51,159 nucleotides of DNA from Ichthyobacteriaceae bacterium (lineage in GTDB: Bacteria; Bacteroidota; Bacteroidia; Flavobacteriales; JADGDT01). The stretch lies in assembly GCA_023145615.1 (NCBI GenBank), contig JAGLDK010000006.1:1-51159 (forward strand). The letters run 5' to 3'. Each line of letters starts with the position of its first letter. Within the stretch, counting starts at the first letter, position 1. The notes under the pieces were generated by a model. It had not been told where the DNA came from and did not search any database. It saw nothing but the letters and a program-made list of their open reading frames with translations. This document shows, in pieces, positions 27,362 to 35,650 of the stretch. The translations under genes and the position numbers were made by a program.

Positions 27362-29653
27362 ATGAAATACGGAAGTTTTATAAACGAAGGTGCTGAGTAT
27401 AACGTAACTGCTCCACATCCACCAAGAGATTGGTTTAATATGCTTTGGAATCCAACTTATTTAGCAAGTGTGGGTCAGAATATGAACGGTTTTTCATTGT
27501 ATCAAAATGAAGCTGGTGTTTTAACTAACCTTTTTGGTAAGCAAGACGATCGTAGTCCGCAAAGAAATATTTATATCCGCGACAACGAAACAAAAGAAGT
27601 TTGGTCGGCAGCGGTAACTCCAACAGGTGTTGAGCTTGATGAATTTAACACTCAACACGGTTTAGGATATACTGTACTTAACAGTAAGAAAAACGGAATT
27701 AAAGTTTCTTTTCAAATTTTTGTTCCTCGTAAAGAAGCAGGAGAAATTTGGAGTGTTACTGTAACTAACGAGTCGGGTAGAAAACGTGATATTTCGGTAT
27801 TTACTGTAGCTCCTGTTGTTTTAGACGGTGTGAATTTAACTTATGGTTATAATTCGGCAGTTGATGGTTACGACGAGAAAGAAAAACAGAGATTGTATTT
27901 CAGAAACAGATCGGTAAGTGTAATGACTCATAAGTATAGAGCATTTACTTATACTGATGTTGCTTACGATCATTTCGATATTAGTAAAGAAGTATTTTTA
28001 GGAGAAAGTAGAAACTACATGAATCCTGCTTGTATTTTAAATGGGCAGTTAAACGATAGTACTGCATCTACTGAACTTATGGTATCGGCATTACAACACA
28101 ACTTAGTTCTTGAAGCAGATCAAGATCAACGTTTGAACTTTGTAATGGGTATTGTTTTCGACGAAGATGAAGCTGACGATTTTACTGCATTATATGCAAA
28201 CAGCGATTTAATTGATGCTGAACTTGATATAATTAAGAAACAAAATGTTGAAAGACTTGGATTAACTACTGTTAATACTCCAGAGGCTGATTTTAACAAT
28301 GTATTTAATATTTGGATAAAGCACCAGTTGTTCCTTATGGCCGATTGGGCTCGCTTTTATTTTAAAGGATACCGTGATACGCTACAGGATGCTGCAGGTA
28401 TGGCAATTTTAAATCCTGATAGAGCAACAGCAATGTTGGTAAAAGCACTTGAAAACCAAAGAAATGATGGTTTTTGTCCAAGAGCATTTAGAGTTTCATC
28501 GGTAGAAGTTGCAGCAGCAGATAAGCATTATTCTGACTCTCCAAGTTGGATTAGTCATGCTACTTTTTCTATCCTTAACGAAACAGGAGATTTAACAATG
28601 CTTGATAAAGTAGTAGATTATTCTAACAAAGGAGAAGATACTATTTGGGAGCATAACTTACGTGCAATTGATTTCCTTTGGAATGATAGAGGAGAGCGTG
28701 GTTTGGCACTTATTCGTCATGGAGATTGGAACGACCTTATGGACAAAGTTGGTGCAGAAGGAAAAGGTGAAGGTGTTTGGATGAGTATTGCATTAGCAAG
28801 AGCATTAAAACTTGTTGGTAAAATTGCAGGTTGGAAAGGCGATACTTTCAGAGAAAATCAATGTGAGGAAAGATACCAAGAAATTAAGAAAAACATATTA
28901 GAGCACGGTTGGGATGAAGACCACTTTATATATGCGTTTACTGATGCTGGTAATAAAGTTGGAGATAATGCTTCGGAAGAAGGACAGGTATTTATCAACC
29001 CTCAATCGTGGGCAGTACTTGCAGGCGTAATTGATGCTGAAAAGTATGAAGAGATTATGAAAAAAGTAGAGCCAATGGTTGACACACCTGTTGGACCTGT
29101 ACATAACTGGCCTCCATTTACAAAGTACAATAAAGATATTGGTTCAATTACTGGTATTCCTCAAGGTAACTTTACAAACGGAAACGTTTATTGTCATGCA
29201 GCTTCGTTTAAAATTGCAGCAGATTATGCAGCAGGAAGAAACGATAAAGCATTTAAAACATTCATGAGCATTCTTCCATCAGAAGAAAGATCGGAACCTT
29301 TTGCTCAGGCAAATAGTTATGTAGGGCCATCGGCAATACGTAAAGAGGTTAACGTATCTGATGATCCTTGGAGAACTGGAACTGTTGCTTGGAATGTATT
29401 AAACTGTTATGATAATCTTTTAGGATTTAAAAGAGAACTTAATGGAGTAGTAGTAGATCCCCAAATTCCATCGCACTGGAACAACCTTTCTTACGAAAGA
29501 TCTTTCCGTGGCACTATGTTTACAGTAAATATTACAAGAGGTGATTCTCAGAAGGTAGTAGTTAATGGAGTAGAGCAGGCTGATGCATTTATTGAAGTGC
29601 CAGTTTCGGGATTGAAAGAGGCAGTTACTATCGACTTTCAAATCGGAAACTAA
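27362..29653 (+). CDS. GH94-family glycoside phosphorylase
   Basis: 763 residues, no signal peptide. GH94 layout: N-terminal beta-sandwich (about 1-270), helical linker, and (alpha/alpha)6 barrel (about 310-690). Marks: 'WARFYFKGYRDTLQDAAGMA' (substrate site), catalytic-acid block 'IRHGDWNDLMDKVGAEGKGE' (Asp455/Asp458), 'NPQSWAVLAG', and 'GNFTNGNVYCHAASFKIAADY'. GH94 enzymes cleave beta-glucosides such as cellobiose by phosphate, giving a sugar 1-phosphate without spending ATP. The acceptor is unknown. It lies between a rhamnosidase-like enzyme and a sugar transporter, so the donor link is probably in the imported oligosaccharide of this locus; beta-glucosyl-rhamnose or a similar disaccharide is my inference. 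Confidence 0.87.
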   Translation: MKYGSFINEGAEYNVTAPHPPRDWFNMLWNPTYLASVGQNMNGFSLYQNEAGVLTNLFGKQDDRSPQRNIYIRDNETKEVWSAAVTPTGVELDEFNTQHGLGYTVLNSKKNGIKVSFQIFVPRKEAGEIWSVTVTNESGRKRDISVFTVAPVVLDGVNLTYGYNSAVDGYDEKEKQRLYFRNRSVSVMTHKYRAFTYTDVAYDHFDISKEVFLGESRNYMNPACILNGQLNDSTASTELMVSALQHNLVLEADQDQRLNFVMGIVFDEDEADDFTALYANSDLIDAELDIIKKQNVERLGLTTVNTPEADFNNVFNIWIKHQLFLMADWARFYFKGYRDTLQDAAGMAILNPDRATAMLVKALENQRNDGFCPRAFRVSSVEVAAADKHYSDSPSWISHATFSILNETGDLTMLDKVVDYSNKGEDTIWEHNLRAIDFLWNDRGERGLALIRHGDWNDLMDKVGAEGKGEGVWMSIALARALKLVGKIAGWKGDTFRENQCEERYQEIKKNILEHGWDEDHFIYAFTDAGNKVGDNASEEGQVFINPQSWAVLAGVIDAEKYEEIMKKVEPMVDTPVGPVHNWPPFTKYNKDIGSITGIPQGNFTNGNVYCHAASFKIAADYAAGRNDKAFKTFMSILPSEERSEPFAQANSYVGPSAIRKEVNVSDDPWRTGTVAWNVLNCYDNLLGFKRELNGVVVDPQIPSHWNNLSYERSFRGTMFTVNITRGDSQKVVVNGVEQADAFIEVPVSGLKEAVTIDFQIGN

Positions 29654-29687
29654 CAATTAATTTAATATGATTACCGAATAATAAATA

Positions 29688-31367
29688 ATGGAAATTAAAG
29701 ATAACGTGTCGATTGACGGCAGAGATAGTATTGATATACAAGAGAATATATCAATAAAAGAGAAAATTGGTTTTGGATTAGGAGATACAGCATCAAACTT
29801 AGTTTGGCAGGTATTAATGATATTTCAGTTGTATTTTTATACTGATATATTTGGAATACCAGCAGCTGTTGTAGGAACAATGTTTTTAATTACCAAAATA
29901 TGGGATTCAATTAACGATCCTATTATGGGAATTATTGCAGATCGTACAAATACTAAGTGGGGTAAATTCCGTCCTTATATTTTATGGTTAGCATTGCCTT
30001 TTGCCTTAGCAGGTGTATTAACTTTTACAACTCCTGACTTAAGTATGTCGGGAAAAATCATTTATGCATACGTAACTTATACGTTAATGATGATGGTTTA
30101 TACTGCTATTAATATACCTTATTCATCGTTGATGGGTGTAATTTCGGCAAGTCCTAAGCAGAGATCAAGTTTTTCTCAGTATAGATTTATGCTAGCATTT
30201 TCGGGAGGTTTGTTAGTTCAAGCTTTAACGTTACCATTAGTTAATTATTTTGGAACTGATAATACAAATGTTTTTTCGGCTGAATTAAATCAGAATACAA
30301 TTGAACTTACCGAAGGCGGAATTGGATCAACTAAGTTGGTTATAGATGCTGATTATGGTAATGATAGTATTGTAAGTGCTAAACATACTGTTATTGTTTA
30401 CCGAGAGGAACTTAAATCGGAAATTGATACTGAAACTGATATTTTATTCTTACAAGAAGGATTTGGTACTTATACTTTTGATGCATCAAAGTATTTTAAA
30501 CAAGATATATCTTCAGCAAAATTATCGGTATATGTTATAAACGAGGCTAAAGGTTTTCAAAGTACTATGATTGTATTTGGTATTATGGCTGTAATTATGT
30601 TCTTAATTACATTTTATACTACTAAAGAAAGAGTGGCGCCACCTAAGGCACAAAAAACAAATATTAAAGACGATTTTAAGGATTTAATAGGTAATGGCCC
30701 TTGGTTGTTATTGTTATTTGTTGGTGTTATAAGTTTGGCTTATGTGGCTATTCGTTACGGATCGGTAATGTATTATTTTAAGTACTATATTGGCGATACT
30801 TCAATGGCAAGTGCGTTTTTAGTATCTGGAACAATTACAACAATTATAGCAATTTCGTTTACCGAAAAACTTACTGATAAGTTTGGTAAAAAGAATGTGT
30901 TTATTGTTTCTCAAATGATAGCTGGTACTGCAACTGCATTATTTTTCTTTGTAGGTAAAACTGATATTGAACTTTTATTTGCTCTTAATATAATTGCAAG
31001 TATTGCTTCAGGTCCTCCTGCACCAATTTTGTTTGCTATGTACACTGATACTGCTAGTTATTCTGAATGGAAAAACCATCGTCGTGCTACAGGTTTAATT
31101 ATGTCGGCATCAACAATGGCTCAGAAATTTGGATTTACTATTGGAGCAGCATTAGCTGGGTATATTTTAGCAATTTATGGATTTAAAGCTAATTCTACTC
31201 AAACTGATGAATCTGTAAAAGGTATTATTCTTATGATGAGTTTAATTCCTGCTGCAGGTAGTTTCCTTGTTTCTATTGTAATGAGTTTTTACAAACTCGA
31301 CAATAAAACCATGGATAATATTGAAAACGAATTGAAAGAAAGAAGAGAGTTAGAAGCAACTAAATAA
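29688..31367 (+). CDS. GPH-family (MelB-like) sugar:cation symporter with inserted periplasmic domain
   Basis: 559 residues. GPH/MFS_2 transporter: 'KIGFGLGDTASNLVWQVLM' at TM1, 'IWDSINDPIMGIIADRT' (conserved cation-site block), 'KWGKFRPYILW', and 'INIPYSSLMGVIS'. Twelve helices are expected. Normal family members have a short loop between the segment ending 'TLPLVNYFG' and the one starting 'GFQSTMIVFGIM'; here about 95 residues (roughly 191-287) are inserted, beta-rich and polar ('NTIELTEGGIGSTKLVIDAD'). The insertion faces the periplasm by the family's topology. Probably imports the oligosaccharide that GH94 and GH78 then process. It starts 35 bp after GH94 and ends at a strong terminator. 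Confidence 0.88.
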   Translation: MEIKDNVSIDGRDSIDIQENISIKEKIGFGLGDTASNLVWQVLMIFQLYFYTDIFGIPAAVVGTMFLITKIWDSINDPIMGIIADRTNTKWGKFRPYILWLALPFALAGVLTFTTPDLSMSGKIIYAYVTYTLMMMVYTAINIPYSSLMGVISASPKQRSSFSQYRFMLAFSGGLLVQALTLPLVNYFGTDNTNVFSAELNQNTIELTEGGIGSTKLVIDADYGNDSIVSAKHTVIVYREELKSEIDTETDILFLQEGFGTYTFDASKYFKQDISSAKLSVYVINEAKGFQSTMIVFGIMAVIMFLITFYTTKERVAPPKAQKTNIKDDFKDLIGNGPWLLLLFVGVISLAYVAIRYGSVMYYFKYYIGDTSMASAFLVSGTITTIIAISFTEKLTDKFGKKNVFIVSQMIAGTATALFFFVGKTDIELLFALNIIASIASGPPAPILFAMYTDTASYSEWKNHRRATGLIMSASTMAQKFGFTIGAALAGYILAIYGFKANSTQTDESVKGIILMMSLIPAAGSFLVSIVMSFYKLDNKTMDNIENELKERRELEATK

Positions 31368-31378
31368 AGTTGATATTT

Positions 31379-31433
31379 AGCGAACAGGTAAACGTTGAGT
31401 AAAATCGAAAGTTTACTTGTTCGCTTTTTTTTT
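31379..31433 (+). terminator. Intrinsic terminator after the GPH transporter
   Basis: 15-bp stem AGCGAACAGGTAAAC (31379-31393) with GTTTACTTGTTCGCT (31411-31425), one G-U pair, followed by T's to 31433. The GH88 gene starts 43 bp later, so it is either served by read-through or by a promoter within that short gap. Confidence 0.88.
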
Positions 31434-31475
31434 ACAAATTTTTTTAAAATTCCATATTTCAAAAACAAAAATATT

Positions 31476-32732
31476 ATGAATTTAAAAACAAAGGTTGTTG
31501 CTATTTCTTTGGCAGTAGTTGGTTTATCGTCGTGTGCTACCGACAATACTAAAGCTACAGATAAAGATGTGGTTAACGAACAAACGGCAAAAGAATCGAA
31601 AAACGATTTAATTAAGCGTGTATTTTCTAGAGCTGAGGTTCAGTACACAAGTTTAATAAACGAAATTGGAGATAAAACTCCGTTGTTAAATCCACGTAGT
31701 GTTAAAAAAGATGGTTCGTTAAGAATGGCTTGGCGCGAGGATTGGACTAGTGGATTTTTTCCTGGTACACTTTGGTATATGTATGAATATACTAAGGCTG
31801 ATAAATGGAAGGTAAATGCCGATAAATTTACAATGGCTATTGATTCGGCTCAGTTTGTAAAATGGCACCACGATGTTGGTTTTATGGTAGAAAATTCTTT
31901 CGGAAACGGATACCGTTTAACTGGAAACGAATACTATAAACAGGCAGTTATTGATGCTGCAAAATCATTATCAACACGTTACCGTCCGGTTGCCAGAATT
32001 ATACAGTCGTGGGATACTGATGCTCCTTGGATTGCAGGTAGAGGTTGGGATATGCCAGCTATTATTGATAACATGATGAACCTTAACTTAATGTATAAGG
32101 CTACAGGATATACTAAAGATAATAAGTATGCCGATATTGCAAATAATCATGCAGCTGCAACATTAAAAAACGCTTACCGCGATAACGGAAGTTGTTTTCA
32201 TTTAGTTGATTACGATCACAAAACCGGAAAAGTTAGAAGTACAGTTAACTTTCAGGGTTATTCTGATCCTTCGTCTTGGGCACGTGGACAGGCTTGGGGG
32301 CTTTACGGATTTATGGAAGTTTTTAGAGAAACAGGTAATGTAGATGCTAAAAATCAGGCAATAAAAATTGCTGATTACATTATGAATACGCCAAAAATTC
32401 CTGCTGATAAAATTCCTTATTGGGATTATGATGATCCTAAAATTCCAGAATCTCCACGCGATGCTTCAGCTGCTGCTTTAGTTGCTTCAGCATTAATTGA
32501 TATGAGTGAATTGGTGCCAGAAAAAAAAGCAGAATATTTAGCTTATGCCGAAGATGTTTTACGCGAACTTTCATCGGATAAATATTTGGCAAAAGAAGGT
32601 ACAAACGGAGGGTTTATTTTAATGCACTCTGTTGGTAATTTCCACGAAGATAACGAAAACGATTCTCCACTAAACTATGCTGATTATTACTTTATGGAAG
32701 CATTAGTAAAATGGCAACATATTAAAGGATAA
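31476..32732 (+). CDS. GH88-family unsaturated glucuronyl hydrolase, lipoprotein
   Basis: 418 residues from the ATG at 31476, which gives a lipoprotein signal (VVAISLAVVGLSSCATD); the in-frame upstream extension to 31395 overlaps the terminator and is not coding. GH88 (alpha/alpha)6 barrel: 'REDWTSGFFPGTLWYMYEYT', 'WHHDVGFMVENSFGNGY', 'AGRGWDMPAIIDNMMNLNLM' (catalytic Asp region), and 'SSWARGQAWGLYGFMEVFRE'. GH88 hydrates and releases the 4,5-unsaturated uronate made by polysaccharide lyases; the free product opens to 5-keto-4-deoxyuronate, the substrate of KduI. As a lipoprotein it acts outside the cytoplasm, so unsaturated uronate and the neutral remainder are imported separately, consistent with two transporters in the locus. 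Confidence 0.92.
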   Translation: MNLKTKVVAISLAVVGLSSCATDNTKATDKDVVNEQTAKESKNDLIKRVFSRAEVQYTSLINEIGDKTPLLNPRSVKKDGSLRMAWREDWTSGFFPGTLWYMYEYTKADKWKVNADKFTMAIDSAQFVKWHHDVGFMVENSFGNGYRLTGNEYYKQAVIDAAKSLSTRYRPVARIIQSWDTDAPWIAGRGWDMPAIIDNMMNLNLMYKATGYTKDNKYADIANNHAAATLKNAYRDNGSCFHLVDYDHKTGKVRSTVNFQGYSDPSSWARGQAWGLYGFMEVFRETGNVDAKNQAIKIADYIMNTPKIPADKIPYWDYDDPKIPESPRDASAAALVASALIDMSELVPEKKAEYLAYAEDVLRELSSDKYLAKEGTNGGFILMHSVGNFHEDNENDSPLNYADYYFMEALVKWQHIKG

Positions 32733-32741
32733 CATTTATTT

Positions 32742-32786
32742 GGTTCTCTGATTACGGGTAATAGCCCATGGTTAGAGAGCCTTTTA
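32742..32786 (+). terminator. Intrinsic terminator of the GH88 gene
   Basis: Stem 32742-32758 (GGTTCTCTGATTACGGG) with 32765-32781 (CCCATGGTTAGAGAGCC), followed by TTTT. Its last bases are the first bases of the 44-bp direct repeat at 32779. Confidence 0.78.
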
Positions 32787-32822
32787 AACTTTTTATTAAA
32801 GTTGTTTTATACTAACTATTAA
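32779..32822. repeat. 44-bp direct repeat, left copy
   Basis: Identical over 44 bp to 33949-33992 (begins GCCTTTTAAACTTTTTATTA). The copies are 1,170 bp apart and enclose one lipoprotein gene and a long palindrome. The left copy overlaps the natural end of the GH88 terminator, so it is the ancestral one. Confidence 0.92.
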
Positions 32823-32903
32823 ATTTTAACTCATTATAATGTGAAAAACATAATCTGAACACACCTTAAAACAAAGTAGGGCAAAATAAATAATTTATAC
32901 AAA

Positions 32904-33725
32904 ATGAAATTTAGAAATTTACTCATGAATGTAACTGTAGGAGTCCTAATGACTTCTTGCGCACCAACATCATTTTTTCAATCATACAAAGTAAATACTG
33001 ACGATTCTATTAATAAGGAAGAAAATTTAGTTTACTCAGATGATAACTGTAAAATTTCCTATAATTTATGGTCAGATGGAGGTAATATAGGTTTTGATTT
33101 TTACAATAGTTCCAATGAGAATATTTATATTGATTTAAATGAAACTTACTTAATCATTAATGGCTATGCTAATGAATATTACAAACAAAGAGAGTTTACT
33201 ACTTCTTCTAGCAAAACTGCAACTGCATCTTCGTCTGCTACTGTAGCGGTAACAGGTGTAGATGTTTACAATAATGTTCAAATAAACCAAGTTAATGCTA
33301 ATAATACAGCGGCTGCTACTAATGGATATGCTGTTACATTGAAAGAAAAAGCTATTATTTGTGTACCTCCTATGACATCTAAAAGAATTTCAGAATACTC
33401 AATAAACGAAACTCTTATTAGGAGCTGTGATTTATATAAATATCCCAATAAAAATAAAATTAAAACCAAGTCATATTCAAAAGAAGAAAGCCCAATTGTT
33501 TTCAGTAACAGAATATCATATAAAATAGGTGAAGAGGAAAACAAAGTAGAGAATAAATTCTATGTGTCAGAAATTACAAATTATCCAGGAGGGGAATTCT
33601 TAGAATCTAAATATAAGGAGTTTTGTGAACAAAAAAGCATGAATCCTACTTGGGGTTTCAAATATTATGATGTAGATAGATTTTATATTAAATACAATAA
33701 GTGTATGGATTCGTGGAAACACTAA
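32904..33725 (+). CDS. Hypothetical lipoprotein carried by an apparent insertion
   Basis: 273 residues. A lipoprotein signal (MNVTVGVLMTSCAP, Cys19) is followed by a protein of unknown family: a beta-rich N-terminal part ('CKISYNLWSDGGNIGFDFYN', 'IYIDLNETYLIINGYANEYY'), a low-complexity Ser/Thr/Ala/Asn stretch (about 98-140), and a C-terminal part with 'RISYKIGEEENKVENKFYVS'. The N-terminal block reads like a domain that handles polar side groups or binds a ligand, but I do not recognise it. No link to uronate use is visible. It lies inside the segment bounded by the 44-bp direct repeats, directly before a long imperfect palindrome, so I regard it as acquired cargo. Confidence 0.75.
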   Translation: MKFRNLLMNVTVGVLMTSCAPTSFFQSYKVNTDDSINKEENLVYSDDNCKISYNLWSDGGNIGFDFYNSSNENIYIDLNETYLIINGYANEYYKQREFTTSSSKTATASSSATVAVTGVDVYNNVQINQVNANNTAAATNGYAVTLKEKAIICVPPMTSKRISEYSINETLIRSCDLYKYPNKNKIKTKSYSKEESPIVFSNRISYKIGEEENKVENKFYVSEITNYPGGEFLESKYKEFCEQKSMNPTWGFKYYDVDRFYIKYNKCMDSWKH

Positions 33726-33749
33726 GAAATTTACATCTTAAGCCCAGCA

Positions 33750-33935
33750 TATAACAACGGTTCATAAATCATATGCGGGGTTTGGTCTAAACTTGAAAAT
33801 TAATGCTTATTTATGAAGTCCGCAAAGTCAAAATTATTTATTCATAGGAAAATAAATTTAAGTAAATAATTTTGGCTTTGCTTGTGTTAAACTCGGAAGA
33901 TTTGTTTTTTAAAGTGCCGCATACGCTTCATAGTC
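33750..33935 (+). other. Long imperfect palindrome downstream of the cargo gene (attC-like architecture)
   Basis: Nested arms: TATGCGG (33772-33778) with CCGCATA (33917-33923), flanked by weaker pairing, and an inner strong stem GCAAAGTCAAAATTATTTA (33822-33840) with TAAATAATTTTGGCTTTGC (33863-33881), 18 of 19 plus one G-U. The element starts with ATAACAACGG right after the stop codon of the lipoprotein gene. One gene followed at once by a ~180-bp imperfect palindrome is the plan of an integron cassette with its attC site; the core triplets expected of attC are not clear here. Confidence 0.5.
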
Positions 33936-33948
33936 ATGACATTAAATC

Positions 33949-33992
33949 GCCTTTTAAACTTTTTATTAAAGTTGTTTTATACTAACTATTAA
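33949..33992. repeat. 44-bp direct repeat, right copy
   Basis: Identical to 32779-32822. The bases left of it belong to the inserted segment, those right of it lead to the LacI gene. Confidence 0.92.
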
Positions 33993-34033
33993 TAAAGTTA
34001 GTTAGAAGTACATATTTTATGTTTTAGTAGAAC

Positions 34034-34080
34034 AATATTTACATAGTAACCTCTGTAAGGTTGCTATGTAAATATTTTTA
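34034..34080 (+). terminator. Strong hairpin before the LacI gene
   Basis: 19-bp stem 34034-34052 with 34058-34076 (core ATTTACATAGTAACCT, one G-U pair), followed by T's. It insulates the LacI gene from upstream transcription. Confidence 0.82.
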
Positions 34081-34175
34081 CTTCAAAAGTAAAACATACT
34101 TATTTATATCTAGCTAATTTTTATTTGAAAGAAAATCAACAATAATAATTTACCTAAATTATTAATATCATTATC

Positions 34176-35207
34176 ATGAGTACATCTACAAAAAAAATTA
34201 CTATACACGATTTAGCAAAAGTATTGAAACTTGATAGTTCAACTGTATCAAGAGCATTAAGCGATAGCCCACGAGTTGGTATAAAAACAAAAACAAGGGT
34301 AAAGGCTTTGGCTAGTAAAATGGGGTATCAACGTAATATGATTGCTTCAAATCTTAGAAGTAGTAAAACAATGACTATTGGTGTTGTGGTTCCGTTTATT
34401 TCTCGTCACGTATTTTCTCAGGTTATTGATGGAATAGAGCAAATTGCTAGTAAAAAAGGATATAGAGTTATTATATCGCAATCGTACGATAGTTTCGATA
34501 TTGAAAAAAAGATACTTCAGGGTATGTTTTTAAATAGAGTAGATGGGTTGTTGATTTCTCCAAATCAAAGCGTACATACCGACGAGCATTTAAGTATATT
34601 TACCAATAATAATATTCCAGTAGTTTTATTCGATAGATATTACGAAAACTCAAAAATTCCGAAGGTTATACTTGAAGATAAACAGGCTATGTTTAATGTA
34701 ACCCAACACATGATTGACCTTGGCAGAACTAATATTTTGCATATTACAGGTAATTTAAAATCTACACTTTACGGAGAACGTTTTTCGGGATATAAAGAAG
34801 CTTTAAAAACAAATAATATACCTTATAATAAAGATTTAGTAAAATCAATTGATTTATACGATGAAAAAGCAATTGAGGTATTAAAAGATGTTTTAAGTAG
34901 AGGTGAAAAAATGCCCGATGGTATTATTTGTGCCAACGATGTTACTGCTTTGGCTGTGTTGCAGTATTTAATGAAAAAAACAGATATTAAAGTTCCCGAA
35001 GATATTGCAATAACTGGTTTTTCAAACTCACCATCTTCGTTTTATATAAATGGCGGACTTACTTCGGTAAACCAATATTCGTGCGATATGGGTAAAAATG
35101 CAATTAATATGCTACTTGATTTAATTGAAGATAAAAAAGGAGATTTACCAAAAACAATTGTAATAGAATCGAATTTAGTAGTTCGTGGATCTACTGGTGG
35201 TTTGTAA
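34176..35207 (+). CDS. LacI/GalR-family transcriptional regulator of the uronate locus
   Basis: 343 residues. N-terminal LacI helix-turn-helix ('TIHDLAKVLKLDSSTVSRAL', residues about 8-27, with hinge helix 'RNMIASNLRSSKTMTIGVVV') and a periplasmic-binding-protein-like effector domain ('DGIICANDVTALAVLQYLMK', 'DIAITGFSNSPSSFYINGGL'). LacI repressors bind short palindromes with central CG; three such sites, CAATCGATTG, lie in front of units 19.8, 24.9 and 36.1 kb, so these are the likely operators. The effector is probably a pathway intermediate such as KDG or the imported oligosaccharide; not shown by sequence. It has its own terminators on both sides, and no operator is seen in front of the gene itself. 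Confidence 0.92.
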   Translation: MSTSTKKITIHDLAKVLKLDSSTVSRALSDSPRVGIKTKTRVKALASKMGYQRNMIASNLRSSKTMTIGVVVPFISRHVFSQVIDGIEQIASKKGYRVIISQSYDSFDIEKKILQGMFLNRVDGLLISPNQSVHTDEHLSIFTNNNIPVVLFDRYYENSKIPKVILEDKQAMFNVTQHMIDLGRTNILHITGNLKSTLYGERFSGYKEALKTNNIPYNKDLVKSIDLYDEKAIEVLKDVLSRGEKMPDGIICANDVTALAVLQYLMKKTDIKVPEDIAITGFSNSPSSFYINGGLTSVNQYSCDMGKNAINMLLDLIEDKKGDLPKTIVIESNLVVRGSTGGL

Positions 35208-35340
35208 ATTGTAAAATTTACGGGTGTGTTTTAATTATTTTTACAGACTTGTAAGGCTCGATGAAGTTGTTATTATTATTATTATTATATAAACGTGTTT
35301 TATATTCTTGTTTTAGTGTGATGCTACTAAAATTATAACC

Positions 35341-35386
35341 TAAAAATCCGCAAATACAAACATCGTTTTATTTGCGGATTTTTAGT
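35341..35386 (+). terminator. Intrinsic terminator of the LacI gene
   Basis: Perfect 16-bp stem: TAAAAATCCGCAAATA (35341-35356) with TATTTGCGGATTTTTA (35369-35384). Confidence 0.85.
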
Positions 35387-35523
35387 GTCATTTTTTTAAT
35401 ATTACCTCATGTTTTTTGATAATCTAAAAGTAAAGTACTTTCTTATTTTAGTAAAATAGTTTCGTTATTGAAATAATCAATTTGTAAAATTGATTTATGA
35501 CTTTTTATTACTTTCATAACCTA

Positions 35524-35650
35524 TAAATTATCAATGCTTTTTTTTGTCGAAACTCAAAATAATAGGTAATGTATTTATAAAGCCAAATCACCATGTAAAA
35601 TTTTTTACATGGTGATTTGGCTTTTTTATGAAATTGGTTGCTGATTTAAG
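35524..35650. repeat. Intergenic repeat, copy 2 (perfect hairpin)
   Basis: Similar to 19485-19612 (same order of blocks). Here the hairpin is perfect: 20-bp arms 35581-35600 and 35603-35622 (AGCCAAATCACCATGTAAAA and its complement), then T's. It could work as a terminator, but the nearest plus-strand gene ends 370 bp earlier at another terminator. On the minus strand a short frame next to it (35517 down to 35443) reads 'MKVIKSHKSILQIDYF' and stops after 24 codons; it may be the stub of a lost gene. The rest of the 908-bp gap (35208-36115) holds the LacI terminator and operator 3. Confidence 0.6.

Noticed and set aside
31395-31475. N-terminal extension of the GH88 protein
   Set aside because: It overlaps the transporter terminator; the ATG at 31476 gives a proper lipoprotein signal.
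35272-35292. TTATTATTATTATTATTATTA microsatellite-like run behind the LacI gene
   Set aside because: A short simple repeat in AT-rich DNA, not in a promoter or coding region; nothing suggests phase variation.
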